The notes under the pieces are model-generated. The model had not been told where the DNA came from. It worked only from the letters and a program-made list of their open reading frames with translations, and ran no database searches. The position numbers and the translations under genes were made by a program. Positions 1-7,523 of a stretch of DNA of 64,000 nucleotides are shown piece after piece (within the stretch, counting starts at the first letter, position 1; every line of letters begins with the position of its first letter). Source of the DNA: Palsa-851 sp963789735 (lineage in GTDB: Bacteria > Chloroflexota > Dormibacteria > Aeolococcales > Aeolococcaceae); assembly GCA_963789735.1 (NCBI GenBank), contig CAWBLV010000006.1:1-64000 (forward strand). The letters run 5' to 3'.

Positions 1-923
1 GCACGAGGTGGCTGATCAGACCGTCAACGAAGGCGACCACCTCACGCTTGAACTCCGGCGGTTCGGCCTCGAACTGTTCGAGCGATTCGGCTAAACCATG
101 ACTGACCTTCACCTGGCGACCCTGAAATGCCTTCATGAGCTTCACGTCGTGGTTGCCGGGGACACATAGTCCGGAGCCGGCGCGGCACCATGGCCATCAC
201 GGTGCGCAGCACCGCCTCGGCGTCTCCTGCGGCTTGGTCGACGAGATCGCCGAGGAAGACTGCGCGCCGTCCGTCGGGGTGGACATAGGTCTCGTTCGTC
301 TTCATGTAGCCGAGGGGGATCTTCTGAGTAGCTCGTACCTGGGCTCGTCGTGGCAGCCGTGAATATCACCGACCATGTCGAAGGGACCGAGCTCATCGCG
401 CCGATCCGTCCACAGCCGCTGGCGTTCGATAGTGACCGCGTCAACGTCGTCTTGAGATCGGAGGATGTGGACGTAGCGGAATCCCTCCTTCTGGAGGTCC
501 CGAAGTGACCGGCGTAACTGGTTCGCCTGGTTGTGGATGACGTGGTCGGCATGTTGCGATCCGTGCGCTCGCGCAGACGGTCCTGCATCAGGCCCTCGGG
601 AAGGTCGAAGACGATCGCAACTGCGAGCACGTCGTGTCCTTGGCGAGCGCGACGAGCGGCTTGCGGGCGTCACGCTGAACGTTGGTCGCGTCGATGACCG
701 CGATGCGGCGCAACCCCAGCCGCGTCGACGCGATAGTTGGAGAAGGCCGAAGGCTTCCTTGTTGACATCGAGCGCGTTCTCGTCATCGGATACCAGTGCG
801 CGGCACGCGTCTGAAGAGATGACTTCGGTGGGCTTGAAAATGACGCCGCGCAAACATCGAGTTCCTTGACGACGACGCACCCACGAGGACAACCAGCGAC
901 AACTCGGGGATCGTGATCCTCAT
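1..923 (-). pseudogene. pnkp: Polynucleotide kinase-phosphatase (Pnkp), N-terminal part, frameshifted, runs off the left edge
   Basis: Bacterial Pnkp has a 5'-kinase, a metallophosphatase and an adenylyltransferase (ligase-like) domain and, with Hen1, repairs ribotoxin-cut RNA. The ATG at 923-921 overlaps the Hen1 stop as ATGA. The N-terminus reads MRITIPELSLVVLVGAS, but the P-loop that should be GxxGxGKST reads GASSSRNSM, losing the glycines and the catalytic lysine. Kinase-domain pieces appear in alternating frames (VISSDACRALVSDDEN, then AIVFDLPEGLMQDRLRER, then LRRSLRDLQKEGFRYVHILR). The phosphatase follows with FDMVGDIHGC, FLGDLVDQ and, in yet another frame, CVPGNHD. I count at least four frame changes. 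The ligase domain is outside the window. Frameshifts plus a destroyed P-loop argue for real decay of the kinase. Confidence 0.8.
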
Positions 924-2331
924 CGGCTGAACACCGCCATCTGGGTTGGTGCGCCGCGGAGCGGATCCTCGTCACCAACGAAGCGAAGGCAACTGAGTAT
1001 CCGAAGCGACTGGTGATGCCCTCGGCCCAGGCGGCGAACTCCGACCGCGTCCACTCGAACCGGTGATCTGGGTGGCGAACCCGGCCGGCCGGGAGAAGAG
1101 TACGGAAACAGGACGTTATATTCCGCGTTTGGCGTTGTCACGACAACCGAGGGCTGCCGAGCATGGCCGAAGACCGAACTGGCAAAGGCGTCGAGACGGT
1201 ATGGATCGAGATGCTCGATCACCTCCACCGCAGTAGCCGCATCCCATCCAGCAATCGATCGTCCGGGTAGGTGAGCGAACCGTCGACCAACTCAACCCGC
1301 TCGCGCTGGCGAGCGCCATCGATTCAAAATGCAGTCGTTTCGGCGGCACGTTCCAAGGCGCGTACCGAAACGTCCAAGCCGAGCAGGCTCGCGAAGTGTC
1401 CATCAGTCAGGAGCGCGTCGAGCAGCTTGCCCTCGCCGCAGCCAGATCCGCGACGCGACTGGCGCCCACATCGTGAAGGGCAGTGATCACCTCTTGGATG
1501 CGCTGCTGATTGAGATTCATCGGGCGCTCGAGGCTTGCCTCGAGGGAGATCTCCGCGGGTGGCACGAGGCGTCGGGGTCGAGGTCATCGTCCTCGCTCAA
1601 ACGGCGCAGGGCATCGCAAGTGAAGGCTCGTTGATCGCGGAGGTAGCGGCGGGTGATCAGCTCGCGCTGAGGATGCGTTGCGAGCCAGTCGCCGGCGCGA
1701 CGGAGGAGCTTGTCGACCTCATCGTCGCCGACCCAATAGTGCTTTTCGCCGTCGAGAGCAGGAATCAGTACGGTGAGATGAGTAATGACGTCAGAGAGCA
1801 GCGCGGTCGTGGTCAAACGGACGGTGTGGTAGCGCGACTCACCCCACGACGGGAACGCGGAGTTGAGCGGTTCCCTGGACGCCTCCACGACGTAGCCGAG
1901 CGGCTGGAAGAGGCTGGTAATGAGTTCGGGACCGCCATCCGACGGCAACGCCGAGATGGTGACCTCCAGGGGCATTGCATTCGCAGCCAGGTCCGGGCGT
2001 TCGACAGACTTCCCAGTGCGCGCCGAGGCGAAGACTTTGCCCAACGCAACCGAGAGGAGGGACGTGGCCGCAGTACGGGACGGTCGTTGACGTACTGGTC
2101 GATGCCACCCCCGCTCGGGGTCCGAGCGCCCCGGCCTCGGTGGCGGACCAGATCAATCGGATCGACCTCGATCATGAGCGCCGCGGTGCATCGATCCTCC
2201 GAGGCTTCGGGATAGAAAACGTGGGCGACACCGCCGAATACCTCAAAGGTCTGATGGCGATCCGGGTTCTTGCGGAGCAGATACCCGAGATCAGTTGCCG
2301 GCTGGTAGGTGGTGGAGATCGTGAGGATCAC
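920..2331 (-). pseudogene. hen1: Hen1 3'-terminal RNA ribose 2'-O-methyltransferase, frameshifted
   Basis: Bacterial Hen1 methylates the 2'-OH of the 3' end of cleaved RNA before Pnkp reseals it, so the repaired RNA resists a second cut. GTG at 2331 gives VILTISTTYQPATDLGYLL, the typical Hen1 N-terminus. After a frame change the N-terminal half continues with LITSLFQPLGYVVEAS, KHYWVGDDEVDKLLRRAG and ELITRRYLRDQRAF. The methyltransferase half shows GCGEGKLLDALL and the metal-binding region VIEHLDPYRLDAFASSVFG with VVTTPNAEYN, then ends GDEDPLRGAPTQMAVFSR. These pieces lie in at least three frames, so no full-length product can be made as read. The stop overlaps the pnkp start, showing that the ancestral pair was translationally coupled. 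Gene identity is confident; loss of function assumes the sequence is correct. Confidence 0.82.
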
Positions 2332-2779
2332 GCGAAAGAGGATACGTGGCGGTGGGAGACGGCACGATGACGAACCGAGGTCAAAGCGGCTCGCTCTGGT
2401 ACAGCACTGCTGGCCGTAGCGGCCGCACAAACCCTCAGTTGACTGGCCCTACGGACGGCGCCGAGGAAGCCGTGATTTGCGCGCAATTCCCTTGCTTGGG
2501 GCCCAGCGCGCCGCCGATCGGTCACGGGAATCACGCTGAGCTCCCGCGAGCTCGAGCCCTCGTTGGTGCCGTCAATCGACTGCCGTGTGATTCGTGTGGC
2601 GCCCCGTGGGATCAGCGCGGACACGCGTGGATATTCGGGGTAAGTACGCGCTCCGCCGAGTTTGGCGCGGCCGCATGCCCTCCATCAGTTCACACGCATG
2701 AACCCGTCGTGCGCCGCCTCTGGATCTCCGCCGGCGCGGCGCCCCGAGCGGGTGCGTGGCAGGTCTTGCGGCCCCAACG
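2332..2779. other. Region without a recognisable gene
   Basis: About 450 bases lie between the Hen1 start and the end of the PIN-domain toxin gene. Open frames exist on both strands but are short, overlap each other and show no family motif. I see no tRNA, hairpin with a T-run, or direct repeat. It may hold the Hen1-Pnkp promoter and further decayed element DNA. Confidence 0.4.
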
Positions 2780-3304
2780 TCACCGCCGTGACTGCGGCCG
2801 GCGAGTCGTTTGCGACTGATTGGGCCAAATTTCTCGCATCGCGTCACTGAAGAGACCGTAGACAAAGGGGCCAGGCCGGCTCCGCAAGATGTTCTGAATT
2901 GCTCGGTCGTGCTGCCGAAACCTTTCGATCTGTCCGGCGGCCGTCAGCGTCTGCGACATCACCATGAAGACTTGGACACGTCGCGCCTTGATAACCGCAA
3001 GCTGCGGGGTCAAGGCACCGCCGGGTTGCCTCCTGATCATCGACACATCCTTGCTGAGCGCAACCCAGCCGTTCTCTCCGCAGTCCTCGAGCCAAGGAGG
3101 GTCGTCCAGCGTGGCCGCCGTCGATTCTCCGTAGCGCTCCGCCATCGTGATAACTGTCCAACCCATGCCCCGGAGGCCAGCAGCAATCTGATGACGACCG
3201 AGGCTGCGATCTATGAAGAATTCAGGCGGCTTTGGCGCGGTAGGAGACGCGGATCGTGTCCTCGACTTCCTCCGGCGAGAGTCCGAAGTCGCGGGCGACC
3301 TCAT
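2780..3304 (-). CDS. PIN-like domain toxin, VapC45 type
   Basis: The recognisable core begins PEFFIDRSLGRHQIAAGL, with an N-terminal aspartate in a FxDRSLG motif, and continues to GWVALSKD and later ERFRQHDRAIQNIL. PIN-fold RNases use a few such acidic residues to hold metal and cut RNA. The family is usually found directly downstream of a DUF433 antitoxin, as here. The reading frame overlaps the end of the antitoxin gene: the first in-frame ATG is at 3304 and the conserved core starts only near 3235, so either a long overlap or a non-ATG start inside the overlap is used. Translation is probably coupled to the antitoxin. The product would be a cytoplasmic RNase of about 150-175 residues; its target cannot be read from sequence. 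Confidence 0.7.
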   Translation of the reverse strand: MRSPATSDSRRRKSRTRSASPTAPKPPEFFIDRSLGRHQIAAGLRGMGWTVITMAERYGESTAATLDDPPWLEDCGENGWVALSKDVSMIRRQPGGALTPQLAVIKARRVQVFMVMSQTLTAAGQIERFRQHDRAIQNILRSRPGPFVYGLFSDAMREIWPNQSQTTRRPQSRR

Positions 3305-3947
3305 CGATAGGGTCTCCTCCAAAGAAGCGGCCAACGACGTCCTCCACGCGGGCGTCGCCGCTCAGAACAATTGGACGTCCGTATGCTCGCCGGACGTCCA
3401 CGACCACGTCGGCGACGGCGAATCCCGGCAGGCGCAGCCGCGTTGGCCACCGCTCGTTATCCCAAGTGATTCGTTTCAGATCACTTTGAATAACCTGGCG
3501 AAGGACAGTCTGTCCGTTGCGCACCTCGGTTAGCTGACGACGTACCTCATCGCCCGCTTGGAAGGCGTAGTCGAAGAGAACCTCGCGTCCATCGGTGTAC
3601 AAGTGGCCGCTGGCCAAGGCGTAATCGACGCCCAAGTCCGACTTGAGCTTTTCCAGCGCCGGCCGGATCCGCTGCATCGGCACCTTTGCCTGACGGAAGA
3701 CTGAGAGCACGTAGGCTTCAGCGAGGCTCACAAACGACAACGCAGGAACAGCGCGTTCGCCGGCGAATGCGGTCACGAGTGGCTCGCCTCGGTGTGTCCG
3801 TCGGGACCAGTACTGGAGGGTGGTCGTGGGGACGTCGAGGTATGCGCCTGCCTCCCGGAAGGTAAAGAGCGCCGTGCTGAGGCGTGGATCGGACTTCTGG
3901 AGAGGCTTGAGCTTCAGCGGGGCGTCTGTCTTCTTACTCGTTTCCAA
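3222..3947 (-). CDS. DUF433-domain antitoxin with N-terminal HTH-like segment
   Basis: The protein of about 240 residues has a MerR-like opening (FTFREAGAYLDVPTTTLQYW), a middle region typical of VapB45-like antitoxins, and a C-terminal DUF433 helix-turn-helix ending GGDPIDEVARDFGLSPEEVE. DUF433 proteins bind DNA and neutralise a PIN toxin encoded next to them, and they usually repress their own operon. I prefer TTG at 3947 because the family match starts just downstream and GAGGGAA precedes it; an ATG at 4022 would add about 25 unconserved residues. Its 3' end overlaps the toxin gene. A short palindrome upstream at 4007-4018 could be its operator. Confidence 0.7.
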   Translation of the reverse strand: METSKKTDAPLKLKPLQKSDPRLSTALFTFREAGAYLDVPTTTLQYWSRRTHRGEPLVTAFAGERAVPALSFVSLAEAYVLSVFRQAKVPMQRIRPALEKLKSDLGVDYALASGHLYTDGREVLFDYAFQAGDEVRRQLTEVRNGQTVLRQVIQSDLKRITWDNERWPTRLRLPGFAVADVVVDVRRAYGRPIVLSGDARVEDVVGRFFGGDPIDEVARDFGLSPEEVEDTIRVSYRAKAA

Positions 3948-4237
3948 ATTCCCTCGGCCGAATTCTGCCTCCTGAAGACCCCCGCGTGCGTCATTTTGTC
4001 GGCACCGTACATATGTTCGCATAGCCCGTCGATTCTAAGCAGGCTGCGATCGCCGGAGCCAAAGGCTCGCAGTTTGCGTCCAGGCTCACCGGGACGGTTT
4101 ATCCGCATATGCGCTCGTGGGACCTTCCAAGATCGACTGTCGCTCGCTTTCCGCGCCTGCCACGTTGCGTCCACCATCGCGAGGGAACAGATCAAACGGG
4201 CACTCTCGGCCGAGCCCGTATTCGAATTTCTACCCGC
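3948..4237. promoter_or_regulatory. Upstream region of the toxin-antitoxin pair with a short palindrome
   Basis: Between the antitoxin start and the tRNA half site there is no convincing gene. The sequence GTACATATGTTC at 4007-4018 is an imperfect dyad around a perfect ACATATGT core. It lies about 60 bases upstream of the chosen antitoxin start, a plausible place for autoregulation. This is a positional inference; I cannot assign a -35/-10 pair with confidence. Confidence 0.3.
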
Positions 4238-4285
4238 GCCCTCGCACGGCAGAGGTCAGGGGTTCGAATCCCCTCCGCTCCACCA
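4238..4285 (+). other. 3' half of a tRNA-Ala(CGC) gene (attachment-site remnant)
   Basis: Directly readable tRNA parts in order: the end of the 5' anticodon strand GCC (4238-4240), a 7-base anticodon loop CTCGCAC (4241-4247, anticodon CGC), 3' anticodon strand GGCAG, variable AGGTC, T-arm AGGGG-TTCGAAT-CCCCT (4258-4274), acceptor 3' strand CCGCTCC, discriminator A and encoded CCA (4283-4285). The U at tRNA position 70 in the acceptor strand together with A73 is the alanine signature. No 5' acceptor strand, D-arm or matching 5' anticodon strand precedes it: homology stops inside the anticodon arm. This is a half gene, not a functional tRNA, and is typical of an att site left by site-specific integration. 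Confidence 0.8.
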
Positions 4286-4318
4286 CCGTGATGTCGCAAT
4301 ACATCGATGACATCGCGG
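4286..4318 (+). terminator. Hairpin directly after the tRNA half
   Basis: A ten-base stem (4286-4295 with 4309-4318, one G-T pair) encloses a 13-base loop immediately downstream of the encoded CCA. There is no T-run after it, so it could act as a transcript end or processing signal of the original tRNA locus, but may be accidental. Confidence 0.3.
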
Positions 4319-4367
4319 TTCGCCTCCGCACCGCTCGTCTACATTGCGTCCTCGGCGCGACGCGGGT

Positions 4368-4772
4368 TCAACGCGCCGCGATCTCGTGCGGAGGCCAGTG
4401 GCCCAGCGGCCGGCCGATCTCCCACTCGTGTCCAAAGGGATCTGCGATCCGACCGATTCGCCAGCCATGCTCCTGTCTCACTGGAGCTATCTCGATCGCC
4501 CCCGCCGCGAGGGCCTGGTCGAACACTGTGTCGGGATCGTCCACAAGCAGCAGCGTTCTGCTCGTGGTCCCGCCGATGACTTGCGGACTGAAGCGACGCA
4601 TGTCCGAGTTCGTCTCGGACACCCAGAATGCGGCATCCCCGACAGCGAGCTGCGCCACGATGTCATCGCCGTCTCCGACGCTGTGCAGGACCACGGCGTC
4701 GAACGCCGCCTGATAGAAGGCGACCGCGGCGCTTGCGCCGGCAACCCAGAGTTCGGGCTGAATGCCTGTCAT
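4368..4772 (-). CDS. VOC-fold (glyoxalase/PhnB-like) protein
   Basis: A single-domain protein of about 135 residues beginning MTGIQPELWVAGASAAVAFY, followed by the usual betaalphabeta pattern and ending in FGHEWEIGRPLGHWPP. VOC proteins include glyoxalases, dioxygenases and antibiotic-binding proteins; nothing here fixes a substrate. A GTG twelve bases upstream (4784) is an alternative start; I prefer the ATG because family homology starts there. It is the first chromosomal gene beyond the tRNA scar. Confidence 0.7.
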   Translation of the reverse strand: MTGIQPELWVAGASAAVAFYQAAFDAVVLHSVGDGDDIVAQLAVGDAAFWVSETNSDMRRFSPQVIGGTTSRTLLLVDDPDTVFDQALAAGAIEIAPVRQEHGWRIGRIADPFGHEWEIGRPLGHWPPHEIAAR

Positions 4773-4844
4773 GGTGCCGGTCACTCTGACATGGGACGGT
4801 GCAGGTGCTTGTGGCGCTGTCTGCGGCTCGGCGTCCCAGAAAAC

Positions 4845-5768
4845 TCAACCTGCCTTGAAGTAGTGGCCTTGTTCGAGGTCCTCAATGAGGCCCGGGTGGG
4901 TTGGCTGCCATGCGAACTGTCTGCGGGTGACCGCGCTCGATGCCGGGCTGTCGAGCCCGATGAACCCGCCGAGCCAGGTGAAATGCTCACCCGCGTCGTC
5001 CGCGGGGATGGAAACCACTGGCACACCCAGCTTCCGGCCGATCACCTCGGCGATCTCGCGTACGGGCACGCCCTCGTCGGCAACGGCGTGCAAGGTCGTC
5101 CCGGCCGGCGCGTTGTCTACCGCCAGACGGCAAAGGTGCGCAGCGTCGAGGCGGTGCACGGCGGGCCAGCGATTGGCGCCATCGCCGATGTAGCCGGAGA
5201 CGCCCTTCGTCCGCGCGATGCCGACCAGGGTCGCCACGAAGCCGTGATCACCGTCGCCGTGGACCGTCGGAGGGAATCGCATGACGGAAGACCGGACTCC
5301 TCGGGACGCCATGGAGAGCACGAACTCGGCCGTGTCCCGTCGGATCCGAGGTCCAGGACCGTGAAAGTCTCCCATCGGGCCGTGACCGTCCTCCTCGGTC
5401 GCCAGTTCGCCGATCACGAGCCCGAGCGTTCCGGACGCGATCACGAGCGGTCTGTCAGAGCCGGCAAGCGCGTCGCCGAACGTCTCGACTGCCCGGCGAT
5501 CCGCGGTGGCAGCCGCTTCGAATCCGCCGCTGAAGGCGATGTCGTGCTGGAACGCCAGGTGGACCACGCCATCGGAGGCTTCGGCGGCGGCGCGCAGGCC
5601 GTCGAGATCGTCGAGCGACCCGCGATGTGCCGTCGCGCCGGCGGCGGTGAGTGCAGCGGCCGAGGAGTCGGAGCGGGCGAGTCCCACGACCTCATGGCCG
5701 GCGTCGATGAGCTCGGCAGTGACGGCGGAGCCGATCCAGCCGGAAGCGCCGGTGACGAAGATGCGCAT
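4845..5768 (-). CDS. NAD(P)-dependent SDR family oxidoreductase (atypical, epimerase-like)
   Basis: The ATG at 5768 follows a good ribosome site (GGAGG, 7 bases spacing). The N-terminal Rossmann motif is TGASGWIGSAVTAELI, and the interior contains VVHLAFQHD and VIASGTLGL, as in atypical SDRs related to NAD-dependent epimerases. It is about 307 residues, the normal length. It is divergently transcribed from the TetR gene at 5856, and two palindromic operators lie between the starts, so it is most likely the regulator's target. The substrate is unknown; such TetR-SDR pairs often respond to small toxic or phenolic compounds. Confidence 0.78.
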   Translation of the reverse strand: MRIFVTGASGWIGSAVTAELIDAGHEVVGLARSDSSAAALTAAGATAHRGSLDDLDGLRAAAEASDGVVHLAFQHDIAFSGGFEAAATADRRAVETFGDALAGSDRPLVIASGTLGLVIGELATEEDGHGPMGDFHGPGPRIRRDTAEFVLSMASRGVRSSVMRFPPTVHGDGDHGFVATLVGIARTKGVSGYIGDGANRWPAVHRLDAAHLCRLAVDNAPAGTTLHAVADEGVPVREIAEVIGRKLGVPVVSIPADDAGEHFTWLGGFIGLDSPASSAVTRRQFAWQPTHPGLIEDLEQGHYFKAG

Positions 5769-5791
5769 AAGAGAGCCTCCAGGAAGCTGTG

Positions 5792-5808
5792 ATGTCAGTT
5801 GCTGACAT
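5792..5808. promoter_or_regulatory. TetR operator 1
   Basis: ATGTCAGTTGCTGACAT is a perfect 7-3-7 inverted repeat, 24 bases upstream of the SDR start. It shares its sequence with the second copy at 5823, as expected for a dimeric TetR-family repressor binding two sites. Confidence 0.75.
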
Positions 5809-5822
5809 GATGGTAGCACCTC

Positions 5823-5839
5823 ATGTCAGTTGCTGTCAT
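5823..5839. promoter_or_regulatory. TetR operator 2
   Basis: ATGTCAGTTGCTGTCAT repeats operator 1 with one changed base in the right half, 31 bases from it (about three helical turns). It lies just before the chosen TetR start at 5856, so the repressor would control both divergent genes. This also argues against the upstream ATG at 5823, which is part of the operator. Confidence 0.72.
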
Positions 5840-5855
5840 CGCGTACGATCTGTGC

Positions 5856-6425
5856 ATGGGTCGATGGGAGCCGAACGCTCGCGGCAGGCTGGAGATCGCG
5901 GCACTGGAGCTCTACGACGAGCGCGGCTTCGAGCAGACCACAGTGGTTGAGATCGCCAAACGGGCGGGGGTCACCGAGCGAACCTTCTTCCGGTACTTCG
6001 CCGACAAGCGTGAAGTGCTCTTTTCCGGAGCCGGTTCGCTTCAGGACCTCCTCGTCACCAACGTGGCTGCCGCTCCTGCCTCGACATCACCGATTGATGC
6101 GGTGACCGCTGCGCTCGAGGTCGCTGGAGCCCTGCTGCAGCAGCGCCGCGACTTCGCGCGCAAGCGCCAGGCCGTCATCACCGCGAACGCCGAGTTGCAG
6201 GAACGCGAGTTGATCAAGCTCGCTTCGCTCGCGGCATCGATGGCTGCCGTGCTCCGGACGCGCGGCGTGAGCGAACCAACGGCCAGCTTGGCCGCCGAAG
6301 CCGGAGTCGCTGTGTTCAAGGTCGCCTTCGAGACCTGGGTCAGCGCGGCGGACGATCTGGACCTGCCAACCGTCATCCGCGAATCGGTCGAGGAATTGCA
6401 GTCGGTGACCGCCGTCCGGCGTTAG
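5856..6425 (+). CDS. TetR/AcrR family transcriptional regulator
   Basis: About 189 residues from ATG 5856. The N-terminal DNA-binding domain shows the family pattern: LEIAALELYDERGFEQTTVV, then IAKRAGVTERTFFRYFADKR. The C-terminal helical domain (AGALLQQRRDFARKRQ onwards) is the variable ligand and dimer region. The divergent SDR gene and two operators between them make local repression the likely role. Its stop overlaps that of the convergent oxidoreductase by two bases. Confidence 0.85.
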   Translation: MGRWEPNARGRLEIAALELYDERGFEQTTVVEIAKRAGVTERTFFRYFADKREVLFSGAGSLQDLLVTNVAAAPASTSPIDAVTAALEVAGALLQQRRDFARKRQAVITANAELQERELIKLASLAASMAAVLRTRGVSEPTASLAAEAGVAVFKVAFETWVSAADDLDLPTVIRESVEELQSVTAVRR

Positions 6426-7297
6426 GACGGTCCGATCTGCGCGAGCAGCGGCACGATCTTCGCGAACTTTTCGGCACTGGCCACGGGGTCCGGCGACGTG
6501 TTCCGCACGTCGACCATCGCGATACCGAGCTTGGCGTAGCCCTCCATCTCCTTCAGGAAGGCATCGACGTCGGCATTGGGATCGCCGCCGTAGTTCATCG
6601 TTTTCTTGATCGTCGCGATGTCGCGGCCCTCGTCCTCGCAGTGCTGAGCCAGGATGTCGAGCTTTCGCTGCACCATGTCGGCGCCGAGCGCAAACAGGTT
6701 GCAGGCATCCGCATACCGCGCAACGAGTTTCAGCGTCTTGCGTTCGCCGCCGCCGCCGATAAGGATTTTCGGGCGCGGCTGCTGAATCGGTTCCGGATGG
6801 CACAGCGTTTCGGCAAGGTGGTAGTACTTGCCGTCGTACGGACCGTCGTTGTCGCTCCACATCTGGATGCAGATTTGCAACGTCTCCTCCAGACGCTCGA
6901 AGCGCTCCGCGATAGGGGGATACGGCACACCAAGCGCCAGGTGCTCGCGTTCGTACCAGGCTGCGCCGAGCCCAAGCATCGCTCGCCCTTCGGAGAGCAC
7001 GTCGAGCGTGGTCACGATCTTGGCGAGCAGCCCCGGATGCCGGTAGGTCACCCCGGTGACCATCAGCCCAAGGGTCATGCGCTTGGTCCGTCCGGCGACG
7101 AACCCGAGCGACGTGTAGCCCTCGAGCATTGGATCCTGGGCGGTGGCGAACTGCTCCATCTGGAACCAGTGATCCATCATCGTCAGCGTCGAGCACCCGG
7201 ACGCCTCCGCGGCTTCGGCAGTTGCCGCCAGGGTCGGCCCGAGCGCTTTGTTCCCGCCCGGCAGGGTGAAGTTCATGAAGTGAAGTGCGAGTTCCAT
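6422..7297 (-). CDS. LLM-class F420-dependent (luciferase-like) oxidoreductase
   Basis: ATG at 7297 is preceded by AGGAG. The protein of 291 residues opens MELALHFMNFTLPGG, has the family pattern LTMMDHWFQMEQ, LGLMVTGVTYRHPGLLAKIV and GRAMLGLGAAWYEREH, and later PKILIGGGGERKTLKL. These are features of the bacterial luciferase-like TIM barrel that usually uses coenzyme F420. The substrate is not predictable. It is convergent with the TetR gene and faces the polysaccharide island across a 226-base divergent gap. Confidence 0.8.
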   Translation of the reverse strand: MELALHFMNFTLPGGNKALGPTLAATAEAAEASGCSTLTMMDHWFQMEQFATAQDPMLEGYTSLGFVAGRTKRMTLGLMVTGVTYRHPGLLAKIVTTLDVLSEGRAMLGLGAAWYEREHLALGVPYPPIAERFERLEETLQICIQMWSDNDGPYDGKYYHLAETLCHPEPIQQPRPKILIGGGGERKTLKLVARYADACNLFALGADMVQRKLDILAQHCEDEGRDIATIKKTMNYGGDPNADVDAFLKEMEGYAKLGIAMVDVRNTSPDPVASAEKFAKIVPLLAQIGPS

Positions 7298-7523
7298 GGT
7301 GTGCTCCTGCCTGCGTCGGATACGGGTGGTGGTTGGAAGGACGCGGCGCTCGAGAGGCGTCCCCAGCGCACTGCCATGAGCGAGTCTAGTCGGAGATCCG
7401 GAAATGACGGCCGGACCGCCGCGACGGTCTGGCCGCGTCACGACTCGTGCGCTCACGAGGTGGGCTACACTCGTGCGGCGTTGGACATTGGCCGCAGGGA
7501 TCACCGTCAGTGATGGGATTGTG

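Larger units (their letters stand above)
1..4237. mobile_element. Putative integrated element ending at a tRNA-Ala half site
   Basis: Inference from layout. The segment ends precisely where a tRNA-Ala 3' half begins. Integrases that target the 3' end of a tRNA gene rebuild an intact tRNA on one side and leave the displaced 3' half on the other, so with this orientation the element lies to the left and the original chromosome resumes at 4286. The cargo inside the window is accessory in nature: a broken Pnkp-Hen1 RNA-repair pair and a PIN-toxin/DUF433-antitoxin pair, all on the minus strand. No integrase, relaxase or second attachment site lies in the window, so the left boundary and the element class are unknown. 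Confidence 0.4.

Noticed and set aside
2346..2819. A 157-codon open frame on the plus strand
   Set aside because: No family motif, opposite to decayed genes, composition typical of shadow frames in high-G+C DNA.
4344..5792. A 482-codon plus-strand open frame
   Set aside because: It is the antisense shadow of the VOC and SDR genes; the product has no recognisable pattern while the minus-strand products do.
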